This document shows positions 12,162 to 23,482 of a stretch of 64,000 nucleotides of DNA, in pieces. A model generated the notes under the pieces. That model was not told the origin of the DNA. It did not search any database and saw nothing but the letters and a program-made list of their open reading frames with translations. Location of the stretch: contig JALMLS010000208.1 in NCBI GenBank assembly GCA_038496445.1, positions 62,001 to 126,000 of the forward strand. The letters run 5' to 3'. The number at the start of each line of letters is the position of its first letter. The first letter of the stretch is position 1. This DNA comes from Trichosphaerium sp. ATCC 40318. Its lineage: Eukaryota; Discosea; Flabellinia; Trichosidae. Made by a program: the position numbers and the translations under genes.

Positions 12162-14664
12162 ATGTTAAAGTGGATTATATGCTTTATAGTTATCTTAGAA
12201 TTATGTTCGGCTATGCGAACGCAAAGTTTTCCGCGACATAAACCGCCAGAGTGGAAAACACGCTCAAATATTCGCCCTGATGTACGCTCTTACATTGTTT
12301 TTACTAAACGGCCTCTTTTAGTTTTTTCGACTCAAACAATAGGCCCACGTCACTAGATTTCGACGCGTTGAGGCGTCTTCTTTCCTAAAAGCGAAACTGT
12401 TTCGCTGTTTTTTATTTTCGGAAAAGTCACGTGGGTTTTCTATTTTTCCCCTTCATGCTTTTCTTTTTCATATTTTCGCCCATTGTGACGTGTATCAATG
12501 TTCGTTTTAGTTTTCTACTATTAGAAACGTACAGGCTGATCCTTATGTCGTCAATGTATACGATTTTGGAGCGAAAGGTGATGGTAAAACAGATGATACA
12601 GGTACGCTTTCTAATAAAATAAATAAAAAACTTTATTTCTAACCTTTTCTCGAAGCTGCTTTTGCCAAGGCTTTGGCAAGCGTTTCAGGTTCTGGAGGAA
12701 TAGTTTTTGCTCCTTCAGGAACGTTCAGATTCAACGGGCACCTAGTTATCCCCTCAGGCACGTGACTTTTTTGACAAATGACATCCAACATTCTTCTTAT
12801 TTTTGTTAGATGTAACACTTGAAGGGACTTTTAGATGGTACGCCTTTCTTGAAAACTTAAAGGAACATTCTGCTCCTATTTTGCCCTTAACCCTTTCCAT
12901 AAAGCGTTCCATCTCATGACCTTCGAAGAGACCCAGCACCATCTAAGGGCACAATATTAATGCCTTATGAAGGTTTGATCTTTTGTATATAGTCTGAAAA
13001 CATGTGTTTATTTACTAACTGCAAGGACGTGGAAACCTGAATGGTACACCATTTATAACTATTTCAGAAGACGCAACTGTAAGAGGTGTTGTTATATACT
13101 ATCCAGAGGTTTCTGTACGTCAACATCTTCAGAAAATACGAGTTATTAAATCCGAACAAACGTTTCGCACTTGAACTGTTCTAAGTTTAATTTCAGAAAA
13201 CTGAAGCACCTGCCGCTTACCCTTGGACTCTTGATATGGTTGGAGCTAATGGCGCTATAATAGATGTTGAATGCCTTAATTGCTATAACGCAATACGTGC
13301 TGTAGGCGCCGCAAGGCACTACATCGCCAGGTGAGCAGTTTCAATCTCTTTTATGTTCTAACAATACTATACAGAGTACAAGGACAGCCGCTTAATACAG
13401 GTGTATACATTGATGAAACTTATGATATTGGACGAGTAGAAGACGTTCATTTTAATCCATGGTATGTGAATCTTCAAAACACGTAGCTGGTTCCTTTGAA
13501 ATAACAAATCTTTGTTGGTACATTGCGGAGGCTAAAGAGTGTTTGTTTAGGTTCAGCGATAACAAAGTATTTTTAAAAGTAAGCTCCTTTGTTATTACAC
13601 TGAGAATGTTAATTGTACGTAGCATCAACTTCTCTATGGACGTGCTTTTGTGATAGCTAGAAGGTGACTTTTTTACTGGAACAACTTTCTTCTCACCTCT
13701 ACAATAAAGCGACTGGGAGTATTTCTTTAATACGTTTGCTTTTGCATATGCTGTCGGATACGATTTTGTAAAAAGCACAAGTGGGTCATGTAATGGGTAT
13801 GAACAACTTCAACAAAATTGAAAAAAACTGCTAATTATTTACCCCAACAGCAACTTTTTGGGTATAGGCGCTGACATGATGGCAAATGTATGAACACTTG
13901 CCACGGTGTAAATTTATATAGTCATAGGTATCTGTAAGAGTCTCAGCAGCTGACCCTTGGGGTATTTTGATCACAAACGGAGAATTCACATCATTTGTTA
14001 GCTCGAATTTTGGAACAGGTACAACTTTTTTTTGTTGTTTCACGAAGTGGCTATTTCTTGACTCGTTTTTTCTAACTTTGTGTTTAAGCTTATGGACCGA
14101 GCTACCAGTTTTATTCTACTTCATCCAATATTGGAGCTGTGAGGTTTCAGAACAGTACGTACCTTTTTAGAAGTAATAAAATTTTCCTATTTTTTTCTTA
14201 TTTTTTTCTCCTTTTATAGCTGCTTTCTGGGGTCCTTCAACAAGTGTTGCTGTAGTACAAAATGGTCAAATTGCATTTGATAATTGTATATTCAATTCAT
14301 GGAAGGATTCAAATTACGCTATTGTATCATACGGTGGTTCTTTGCAAGTGGCCAACAGTGACTTTCAAAAAAACGACAAACAAATATATGTTGACTCAAA
14401 AGTCAACAGAGCCATCATCAATGGTAACATGGTTAATGTACGTAACAATTTTATTAACCCGACTAAACGAAAGCATAAACATTTTACAAAAATGACAACA
14501 CTACAGCCGAGCAAACTCAATTTGTTTTGCTTTCATCTGCGCTTTTTTTTCTTTCGTTAACTACCCATAAAACAACTTAATGACAACGTTACATATAGGG
14601 CAAGATCCAATTTGATGTAGCAAATGCGCGCCATGTTGTATCCTCAAACCTAGGCACTGAGTAA
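12162..14664 (+). CDS. Secreted pectate-lyase-superfamily (right-handed beta-helix) protein
   Basis: ATG at 12162 gives a signal peptide (MLKWIICFIVILELCSA). After a gtacgc intron comes the hallmark start of the Pectate_lyase_3 family, VYDFGAKGDGKTDDTAAFAKAL, then GGIVFAPSGTFRFNGHLVIPS. Further exons give RGNLNGTPFITISEDATVRGVVIYYPEV, TLDMVGANGAIIDVECLNCYNAIRAVG, TGVYIDETYDIGRVEDVHFNPW and the final coil GKIQFDVANARHVVSSNLGTE-stop. The fold is a parallel beta helix that binds or cuts polysaccharide; the exact substrate cannot be read from the sequence. An earlier in-frame ATG at 12039 would add 41 residues and bury the signal peptide, so I prefer 12162. Roughly ten short introns; no breaks seen. 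Confidence 0.8.
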
Positions 14665-14937
14665 AGAAAGAACTGTTCAATGTTTCTTGAATAAATGCAA
14701 CTTCACCTCACTTTTCGAGCCATTCAGCCCTAAGAAGCATCGTAATATTCTTCAAGAAGGCGTCCATTGTCTACGAGTTTTCACACCAAAGTAACCTAAC
14801 ATATTAAAGTGGGTAAGATGCCATAGCGCTTTTTACCAAGTATAATACTACAAGCCAGTAAATCTCGGTTTTTTGAACCTCCAAAAAAGTCCAATTGAGT
14901 CAAAATCACGTGGCGTACGAACAAACAAAAAAACCAT

Positions 14938-15650
14938 GTCATTTTGGAGTTATTTTCCATTTAGACTTGATAAAACAAGAGAGGTATCCGAAGAACAAAT
15001 AAATCGTCTGAAAACGCCACCAGAGACTCTCATATTTTATCCTATTTAAATAGAAAGTAGCGTATAAAGGCGTCAACAGTATCTCATCAGTTTAACGACA
15101 TCATTCGACATAATAGTGGCTTTATATGGATAACACTCACAAAACCAATCGATTTCCGAGCCATAAAAGGAAGGCCGTTGATAAAAAACACAAAGATACA
15201 CTATTCTTCAGTCAGAAACTTATCAAAGTATGATATTACATGTCTCTCTGGTGTTCACACTTTAGATCTATCGCTCTCAGGGATTACAGACGATACTATC
15301 ATTACTTTAGTGAGAAAAGTAAAGCACAACACAATCCATATAATAAATGTGAAACATATACACAAATAACTGATGTTTCTCTGTTGGCTCTCGGTAGTAT
15401 TGGTTTACAGACACTTGATTTTTGTTGTGATATTAACACGTTTACCTCAAAAGGAAAAGAAGCGATAAAAGGCGTAAAGGACACGAGAAGAAAGTTTCTC
15501 AGTAATACTGGAATCAAATATTTACAAAACGTGAAACGTCTAGAGCTCAATCTCAAAAAATTCTTTCTAATAAAGGTGTTAAGCATTCACGTTTGTTGTG
15601 TAACAGAAATGGATATGATGCTATTTTGGAGCTACAATCACGTTTATTGA
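14938..15650 (+). pseudogene. Degenerate F-box/LRR-family fragment
   Basis: Broken frames carry the LRR signature seen in the intact gene at 57787: YDITCLSGVHTLDLSLSGITDDTI near 15225-15300, ITDVSLLALGSIGLQTLDFC near 15370-15425, and a vestigial repeat near 15500-15560. At least two frame changes and internal stops separate them. The 5' ORF from 14938 (MSFWSYFPFRLDKTREVSEE) may or may not belong. It is best read as a decayed member of the GVHTI-type LRR family. Confidence 0.7.
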
Positions 15651-15822
15651 AGGCAATTGCGTTCGTCGTTACAAGGAAATCTTACAATAAAATTGTATTG
15701 TAAGTAAGGCGATTCACTAATAAAGTCTATTGTTGCTTTTTCTATAGTTTTATCTGCGACAAAAGTAACATAAGAGCTTCTCCAATCATGTCCATTTGGA
15801 TATAAAATCTAAACAAAAAAGA

Positions 15823-16656
15823 TTAGGTATTACAACTAGAGGTCGTGGTAACCATTGGCAAAGAAAATGGAACAGAATTTTTTCTCTCAGCAAGGGGAGA
15901 AGGATTGTTTGATTCTCCAGAAATTGTAGCGGAGAAACGCCCTGAACGACTTTGATGGCTGTCACCATTTAAAAAGTATGATGCATTCCCACGACATAAA
16001 GTATTACATACAGAAAGCGGTGGGAAGCTTCACAAGAACAGGTTTAAAAAAAAAAGATGGCGCTTGGGAACACGTGGTGCAAAAAGAAATCCCGAATACG
16101 CACAGTGAATGAGAGCTGATTCCTTGGGAAATATTGGGTGTTCAATGACCATATAGGGTTTGCCATTTCTCCAGCATTATAGAACTGATCGGCCTTTTGA
16201 CAAATAGCAACTGGAGCGTCGGGTTTGTTGGGTCCAGGGCATTTTATCGGTTTACAAGGTGACCATAAGTAAGTGTATCCTCTTGCATCATCTGTTACTT
16301 CAACTGGATAGTCGAAAAGGCGACTAAAAAGACAAAGTTAAACAAAAAGAAACTGTGTCCCACAACAGAAAAGTAAATCCACACGTGGGGACGTTAGTTA
16401 GAGTTAAAGTGTTAGTTCTACTAAAGATGCTGTTTGGCGTGGAGTAAACTGTAAAAAAAGGTTTAAAATGAAGCCCAAACCGCTCACTGGAGTTACCAGG
16501 CAATATTTATGGGTTTGTTTATTCGTACGAAATGTCAACGGAGCTACCGTTTCCTTGAGCTTTACAAGCATTTTCAGTCGTTCGAAGTTGGTATGCATTA
16601 GAATGCGCAAAACATCCTAAAAGAACGAGAAGAGCTATCACACTAAGAGAGTTCAT
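15823..16656 (-). CDS. Small secreted protein, possibly MRH (mannose-6-phosphate-receptor-like) fold
   Basis: ATG at 16656 gives a clear signal peptide (MNSLSVIALLVLLGCFAHSNA) and then YQLRTTENACKAQGNGSSVDIS. After an intron a main exon near 16330-16110 reads RLFDYPVEVTDDARGYTYL, then WSPCKPIKCPGPNKP and VAICQKADQFYNAGEM. The spacing YxYxxxPCxPI...C...aiCq resembles MRH domains of Atg27/receptor type. The last exon ends VPFSLPMVTTTSSCNT, matching the closing hydrophobic-TS-C motif. The exon borders near 16000 are uncertain. It is transcribed divergently from the gene at 16869, with about 210 bp between starts. Confidence 0.5.
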
Positions 16657-16868
16657 TTTTGAGTTTTGAAGAGATTTGACCGTTTTCTTTCGCTTGTTGA
16701 ATATTTGGTGCTCAAAACTAAGGTTGTACATGCTTTTATGTCACCATCCACAGTCAGTTGAGAGTGCCTTATTTTGATGCCAAGAACGTGTGAGTCAGAA
16801 GCGAACGAGTTTGACAAACAAACAACTGTGTTTTTCTTCACCTTAGCACCATCTTACGGCATGATACC

Positions 16869-18340
16869 ATGCTCAAAATAATGTCATGGCACTCTGTAGC
16901 GCTCTTAATAATATCATACGCCACACTAGCATACCAAGCGACAAGTCCTTGGGTCATAGACGACTTTGAAGACGATAGCCCTACAATTACATTCCCTGGC
17001 GGTATTAACACTAACTCTATAACTGCTACTGTTGGATCAATTATTGGTGGAGAACGCGAAACAAGCGTTGTTAGAATAGATGGTGGCGGTATGATATTAA
17101 TATGAGAATAATCATAGTTGGAGTAACGGTTTTAGACTCCTTTAATTATTTTTCTAATTGTGTTTTTTGGTATTATTAATTTTCTATTTATAGATTCCAT
17201 CAACCTTGTAACTACAAGCGGTAGGTTAGAGTTATCAACAACGGATATAGCTACAACAGGTGTGGCCACTGTTTTTTGGGATGGACCTGGAGACTCCGTA
17301 TTGAACGTGGATTACTCAAGCATTGCAGGCAAATATTAACAAACACCAAAACAAGGTGTGTTTTAATGTACTTTTTTTAGATGCACTGTTGATACAATCA
17401 TTTAAATTGATGTTAAGACTACGAGATGTAATTATTGAACATATTTGTATTATTACTAGATTGGAGTCTATACTGACAATGTCAACACTTACTCCAACTG
17501 TCAGTATGTTAAATTGGATCGTTTGATTTGTATTGTGACCAAGAGCTCTAGATGATCGTGTGACTGTTCAACTTGTCGTAGAAAATCTGGACTCTTTTCC
17601 TGCAAATGATGAGCTGGGTGCGTTACCAGATACATACCAACTGTCTCATCTGTTTTAGTTGACAGCGTTACTATTGAAGTGCCTTTAAGTCATGCTATGG
17701 TAGACTCAGGATCTCTTACTACATCAGCGGTAATATAGCATATGTACACGTGTACTATCGTTGTGAATAACCAATTCGTCTAGGGCACAATTGTTGTCAA
17801 TGGAAATGATGTTGTTGTACAAAACACAGGAACCTTGCCTAGTAATGGCATGCTTGTAATTGAGTTTGATATTATCGTTATAGCTGCAGGACAATTGTCT
17901 TTACAAGGAAGGTTTCATTGTTGTTTATTTTAGCCACCAAACAGCAACTGGCTATGGGCGTTTAATGGCTATAGCCTGTGAACCGTTAAGGTTTTGTAGC
18001 CAGTACAGAACCATCAACCCAACGCTCACTATTTTGTTAGCACAAGTGCTACTCGAATCTGGTATTACAGCATTTTCTAGCGATGTAGCAAGAAGTGGAA
18101 TAATGAGATGTTGTGATGCTAACCCCACAGTGACCCAAATTCAACCAGTAAGTGCAGTAACCACATACATTTTTGTTTCATTTGTGAAATCCAATTCCCA
18201 CGTGTTTGTATAAACGCACTATGTAATTGCTAGCTCTTAATAAACTGTATAGATTATATCAACGAACTGTCAGAGGTGCGAGAATCAGAGTGATAGGGAT
18301 AAATATTAACTTTATTAGACGTCTTAATAGCGCAACTTAG
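16869..18340 (+). CDS. Secreted adhesin-like protein with bacterial-type beta motifs
   Basis: ATG at 16869 gives a signal peptide (MLKIMSWHSVALLIISYATLAYQ), then SPWVIDDFEDDSPTITFPGG and a GSIIGGERETSVVRIDGG segment. DDF...(G)GGERE/GGTRD is a pattern I associate with bacterial exported proteins with sorting tails. Later exons read INLVTTSGRLELSTTDIATT, IGVYTDNVNTYSNCQYVKLD, DRVTVQLVVENLDSFP, VTIEVPLSHAMVDSGSLTTS and GTIVVNGNDVVVQNTGTLPS. These look like repeated beta strands, as in the neighbouring membrane proteins. The last exon would end at 18340 and run a few bases into the minus ORF at 18324. No membrane anchor is visible. The exon chain after 17950 is uncertain. Confidence 0.5.
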
Positions 18341-18602
18341 ATACAAATACCGTACAGAATTCATCTTGTAACTTACTTTCTGGAATACCAATAGATATGG
18401 ATGTATTCACATGTAGTAATAGGTTATATTTTGATGCAGTTTTAGATTCCATTGTAGAAGGTTGTACACGACATAAATAATAACCAAATACAATAGTTTT
18501 TGCATCACAAGATTTTACCAGAATTCTTCTAAAACCGTCATGGTAACAAAAGTCATGTGAAAAATAAATCCATGTTGCATTTACGAGTACTACACAATAC
18601 AT
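18324..18602 (-). CDS. Hypothetical Cys-containing protein
   Basis: A 92-codon uninterrupted frame (VNATWIYFSHDFCYHDGF...SKYNLLLHVNTSISIG...) has protein-like composition with four or five Cys and an N-glycosylation sequon. It may be the last exon of a minus-strand gene, converging with the gene at 16869 and overlapping its end by about 17 bp. No family is recognised. Confidence 0.3.
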   Translation of the reverse strand: MYCVVLVNATWIYFSHDFCYHDGFRRILVKSCDAKTIVFGYYLCRVQPSTMESKTASKYNLLLHVNTSISIGIPESKLQDEFCTVFVSKLRY

Positions 18603-18964
18603 TCATTCGTAGTCAGATCTACGTAGTAAAATTTGAGATAACAGGTAAAACGTGGACCTTGTACAGGCGTTAAGACTCTTCAATAAATAACAGCTCATGC
18701 AGGTTTTTGGTCCTAGTGAGCATATTGAGCTATTTTACTTAAATCCAGTTGATACACGGATAGATACCCTTGCCTAGCAAAGTAGTATAGTATAACCAGT
18801 ACAGTTTGGCTTTGTAGCAGTATACTCAACTACTCCATTTGTAACTCCGGGGCAACACTTATTGTGGTTTTGTGTTTTTGAATTTGTAAAACGAAGAATA
18901 TTATTAGAAGTCAACTACGGTCTATTCTAGTTCACAACACAAAATTTACGTTTTGCTTCACGTG

Positions 18965-20523
18965 ATGCCTAAAATGTTGTTTATCGCTATGGCACTTTGT
19001 TTCCTGTTAAACACAAGTGTTCTAGCTCAGAAAGTAGTTAAACACCCAGATACTGTTCTATTTGTTGTACGATCATATCCATCACGTTTTTATGACTATG
19101 TAACTTTGTTTTAGAGTGGCGCTTACGTTGCCTGTGATTTACAATATGACAAAGACATCTTGGCGTTTCTTCAAGAGAACGTAAATGTAACTTGTATTAG
19201 CTCTTCTGTAATAGACAATGATCCTTCCATTGTACAAGACTATGGCGCTGTGGTATGTTAACATTATTTTCAAAGTGGCTTTATTTTAACACTTCTGTTG
19301 CGTGTCGTTTAGGTTATTTCAGAGTCAACGTTTGCGTTATGGCTAGACGAAGTATTCGAGTATGATACACCTATTATATCATACGAACGTGCTGCTTATG
19401 GTTATATGAAAGTGGACACCTCCTTGAGCGCTGGTCGTGAGTAAATTTTGATCCAAAAAAACTGTTTGCTAACTATAAATAAGTGCTACACGAGAATAAC
19501 TCTGAGATTGTAATAGCAGATTCATCCAGCCCACTCGCAGCAGGATACTCCGACCTCACTACTATATTCAATATTTCTAGTGTTCTATCATCTATAAATA
19601 GTACCGGATCACTTGGAAGAGGCGGTAGAGTAATAGCAGAAACAGCGACTGATCCTAGACAGCCTTCATATTTTGTGTTTGATGAGGTACTATCATAAAG
19701 TTTAAACAGATATCTGACTTCTCTACGTTAGGGTGATGAACTCGGAGATGGTAGTCCAGCACCAAGTTGTAGGATTGGGTTTTTTCTTGGAGACACTTCA
19801 GGTTCTTATTTAAATGAAGCTGGTAAAGCAATGCTTCTCGCTTCTGTTAGATACTGCTTAAATTGTGGATCAATTTGTAACGGTCCTCCTCCTTTTGTCG
19901 GAGCTTTTTGTGAACGCGATGATTGGAAACTAGAAGGTAGCGCAACTGTGGAAGGATCATTGACAATGGTTGAAAATATTACAATCAATGGCGATGTGGT
20001 ATTGCGCACAGGAAGTGAGGTGATTCTGGCAACAAGTGTGGTTGTGAGTACCCTAAAAATATTGTTTGGTTTTACTTAACCTGTCACGTGTCATGTTAAT
20101 CTTACTTTTTTTGTGTTAGATATCTGTTACTGGTTGTTTGGATCTTAAAGGAAGAGTAGTAATGAATGAGACTTTTCAAGATGGTAAAGAAGTCGTGTTG
20201 GCTAACTTCAACAATAACAGCTCATGTGTTGATGTTGATGATGTGAAAGTTGTTAACAAAGGTGGAGAGGGATGCGGAGATGTACAAAAAAGAATTAGTT
20301 CTGTTGTTTTTGTGTTTAGTCAATGTCAAAGTCAAGAAACAAATGTGCGTCTTCACTTTTTACTTCAAGTACTGATTGATGATGTTTTGCCTAGAATGGT
20401 ATTGGTGTTGGAGTTATTATTGGCATAGTTATAGCAATCATTGTTGTTATAGCTATCATTGTTGCTGCTATTGCAACTAGACCAAAGCGAAGTAGTTTGG
20501 TTCATGGAAAACCAAAAAAATAA
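18965..20523 (+). CDS. Type I membrane protein, copy A of an inverted pair
   Basis: ATG at 18965 gives a signal peptide (MPKMLFIAMALCFLLNTSVLA). The ectodomain starts QKVVKHPDTVLFVV and continues through ISESTFALWLDEVFEYDTP, EIVIADSSSPLAAGY, GRVIAETATDPRQPSYFVFD and SCRIGFFLGDTSGSYLNEAG. This order (vlfVv..., viSes...PiisyE, i.d...PLAAGl, gRViAe..., RiGfFl.d......aG...l..a) matches the ThuA/glutamine-amidotransferase-like domain of secreted bacterial proteins. A beta-rich, Cys-bearing region follows (GSATVEGSLTMVENITINGD; GCLDLKGRVVMNETFQDGKE). It ends with a TM helix (IGIVIAIIVVIAIIVAAIA) and basic tail TRPKRSSLVHGKPKK. It is likely a surface receptor or adhesin. The paralogue lies inverted at 21125-22650. 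Confidence 0.75.
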
Positions 20524-21124
20524 AAGATAGTCAAAGGCTATTGAACACCTTTTACAAAATTTCTCTTTACTGGGACGTAGTATGTTAAAGTTGAATCTCA
20601 TCCGGTGGGAATCCAATCAGGTGACCCGACAATACAAAACAGCTATTTTGGAAACAGAACTGGAACGTGATTGGCGATAAAATGCACATGCAATGTCAGC
20701 CTCACTAGAGCCGCCAACAATGAATGTATCAATTAGTGTATCCTTACGGACCACCTAACGCTACAGTACGATATAAATCATGCCACAAATTAGGAGTATG
20801 AGTTTACTTAGACCGCTAAAAAAATAGTGATGCGTTCAGTTTGGTTTTCCCCCATATTTGTTTGGTTGTTTAGTGCGCACAGGCACGCTAATATAAGCTC
20901 TATAGCTTTTGCTTCTAGGTAAGTACATCCATTACTCAATACAGTGTAAAACAATTACAAACACTAACTGTTGATGCAAAGAAAGATACCATTCTGTAAC
21001 TCTCCTTTGTATCTAGCACAGAATAAATGTAGAGATTAATGTATTTGATACAATGTGATCGAAAGTACATAATAAACATAAAAGAAACTGAGCTATGATG
21101 TAAGGTACGGGATCAACGATAATT
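20524..21124. other. Spacer between inverted paralogues
   Basis: About 600 bp sits between the two stop codons. I see no gene and no obvious continuation of the inverted repeat beyond the coding ends. AATAAA-like sites serve both convergent transcripts (for example near 21025). Confidence 0.45.
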
Positions 21125-22650
21125 TTACTTTGTGGTTTTTCCATGAACCAAACTACTTCGCTTTGGTCTAGTTGCAATAGCAGCAACAATGATAGCTATA
21201 ACAACAATGATTCCTATAACTATACCAATGATAATGCCAACACCAACGCTATTCTAGGCAAAAACATCAGTATCAAAAAAGTGAATACTACGCACATTTG
21301 TTTCTTGACTTTGACATTGACTAAACACAAAAGCAAGAGCAGATTGAGTTCTTCGCGATTCTCCGCATCCCTCTCCACCTTTGTTAACAACTTCCACATC
21401 ATCAATGTCAATACAGGAGCTATTAGTATTGAAGGCAACCAGCTCTACTTCTTTACCATCTTGAAAAGTCTCATTCATTACTACTCTTCCTTTAAGATCC
21501 AAACACCCCGTAACAGATATCTAACACAAAACAAGTCAGATTAGCATGACACGTGACATGTAAAGTAAAACAAAACGATTGTTAAGGTACTCACAGCTAC
21601 ACTAGTTGCCAGAATCATGTCAGTTCCTACGGGCAGTACAAGATCGCCATTGACTGTAATATTTTCAACCATCGTCAATGATCCTTCCACAGTTACATTG
21701 GCTTCCAGTTTCCAAGCGTTACGTTCACAAAAAGCGCCAACAAAAGGAGGAGGACGGTTACAAATTGATCCACAATTTAAACAGTATCTGACAGAAGCAA
21801 GAAGCATTGCTTTACCAGCTTCATTTAAATAAGATCTTGAGGTATCTCCAAGGAAAAAACCAATCCTACAACTTGGTGCCGGACGACCACTTCCAAGTTC
21901 ATCACCCTAACATAAAGTAAACCGTCTTCAAACGCCACTAACTCTCATACCTTATCAAACACAAAATATGAAGGCTTTCTAGGATCACTTGCTGTTTCTG
22001 CTATTACCCTACCGCCTCTTCCAAGTGATCCATGGATATTAATGGATGATAATATACTTGTGCTATTTGTTGACACAACAGTGGTTAGACCAGAATATCC
22101 TGCAGCTAGAGGACTTGACGAGTCTGTTACTATTATCTGAGTTTGATTCTTAATAAGCTCTATTTATTAGTAGTGTTGAATGCATTTAAATACGTACCCC
22201 CACTAGCCCCGGACGAGTCGACTTGCATACGATGGTAAGCAGCACGTTCATATGATACAATAGGTGTATCATACTCGAAAATGGATCTCAAGTGGTATGA
22301 AGTAGCTGAGTCTGAAATTACCTACACATACAAAGTGTTAGAAAAAGCAAAAGAATATTTAACAATAATCATTACCACAGTGCCATAGTCTTGCGTCACG
22401 TCAGGATTATCTAGAACTAAAGAAGAGGCAATGCAAGAAACGTTTACGTTGTTCTCTTCGAGTAAAGCTTTTATGTCTTCATCACACTGGCTATTACAAT
22501 CTCCTGCCTAAAAATGAAGTAAAAAAGGCTTTTTGGGACTAAATACAAGCGTACAATGAACAATACAGTATCAGGGTATTTGACTATTTTCTGAGCTCGA
22601 AAACTCGTTATCAAACATAGTACTAAAGCGGTAAATAATATTTTAGACAT
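21125..22650 (-). CDS. Type I membrane protein, copy B of the inverted pair
   Basis: ATG at 22650 gives MSKILFTALVLCLITSFRAQ then KIVKYPDTVLFIV, clearly paralogous to copy A at 18965. The same exon order can be followed in mirror image. The ectodomain strands EANVTVEGSLTMVENITVNG and GRVVMNETFQDGKEVELVAF correspond to those of copy A. The Cys pattern RYCLNCGSICN is shared. The TM helix and tail SSLVHGKTTK also match. By eye most ectodomain residues agree, with replacements concentrated in glycine/serine linkers. The introns sit at the same positions but their sequences differ more than the exons. No stop or frameshift is evident, so both copies are probably functional. Confidence 0.75.
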
Positions 22651-22735
22651 CACGCGATAAAAGAAATCTTGTGTGAACTGAAATTGAATGTATTTGACTT
22701 CCAACACACGTTAAATTGTATTACAATGAACGTAC

Positions 22736-23169
22736 TAATTGTGTTTCTTATAACCGCTATTGTCAATGCTGTTCTTGGTATGACTAACCGTAACGTATCT
22801 TAAGTTATAACTTCCTTTTCAATGTCAGTTTCAATTCCACTTGGCAAACTGATCGCAGTATTTATACCCGGTACGATCAAACATTAGTCTTATCGCTAAA
22901 AGCGAATAAAGCGGTTCGATGGCCTTCAAAGCTATCGTATTAGTACTGAATCGCGGTACGAATGCCTCAAACACGTTTGTGGTATGTTTGCTTCTAAAAA
23001 AATAAGGTACGTGTATAACTTACTAGCGCTGACGCGAGCGCCTACCCCACTTAACAGAAGCACTCTTGCAGCATTCAAACAGAAAAGCAAGGATAATAAC
23101 ATGAACACCTCCCCAAAACACTATCAACGCTGCTGTAGGCTTTGCGAACCTCCAGGTGTCAATTTGTAA
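22736..23169 (+). CDS. Small secreted protein, hypothetical
   Basis: ATG at 22736 gives MNVLIVFLITAIVNAVL, a signal peptide or membrane segment, then after an intron VSIPLGKLIAVFIP. Possible further exons read MAFKAIVLVLNRGTNASNTF and a Cys-containing tail ending KHYQRCCRLCEPPGVNL. Donors gtatga, gtacga and gtatgt fit the local style. It is divergent from copy B, with only 85 bp between start codons, suggesting a shared promoter. No family is recognised, and the exon chain is tentative. Confidence 0.35.
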
Positions 23170-23482
23170 ATAATTTCAGTTGGAAATCACGTGGTCTTTG
23201 AACGTTTGGATTCATAAAAAATTACCGTGACAGAGACAGACAATTGATCTTAATTTAAACCACTATTCGTATATTTCTCAGTGGTATTTCTAAGACCTGC
23301 TACATAAGAGCTCGGTGGAGTACTGTAACAGGTTTGTATCGCAAAACAATCAGCAAGAATAAAACGAGAAAAGTTTGAAGTACTAAAATCATGCTCCTTT
23401 ATTTCCAAGTTTGCTGAAGCATACTTAACGATAGCTATAACTTAATGAACCTCTTCTTTATGTCACCCAAGTACCCTAGAGG

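Larger units (their letters stand above)
18965..22650. repeat. Large tail-to-tail inverted gene duplication
   Basis: Two arms of about 1.5 kb (18965-20523 and 21125-22650) are inverted copies separated by about 600 bp. The nucleotide match is long in places, for example 'caagatggtaaagaagt' in copy A against the reverse complement near 21450. The arrangement could form a large cruciform and allows arm-to-arm gene conversion or inversion of the spacer. Confidence 0.8.

Noticed and set aside
14342-14560. Separate 72-codon ORF within the pectate-lyase-like gene
   Set aside because: Its first part is simply an exon of that gene; the rest reads into an intron.
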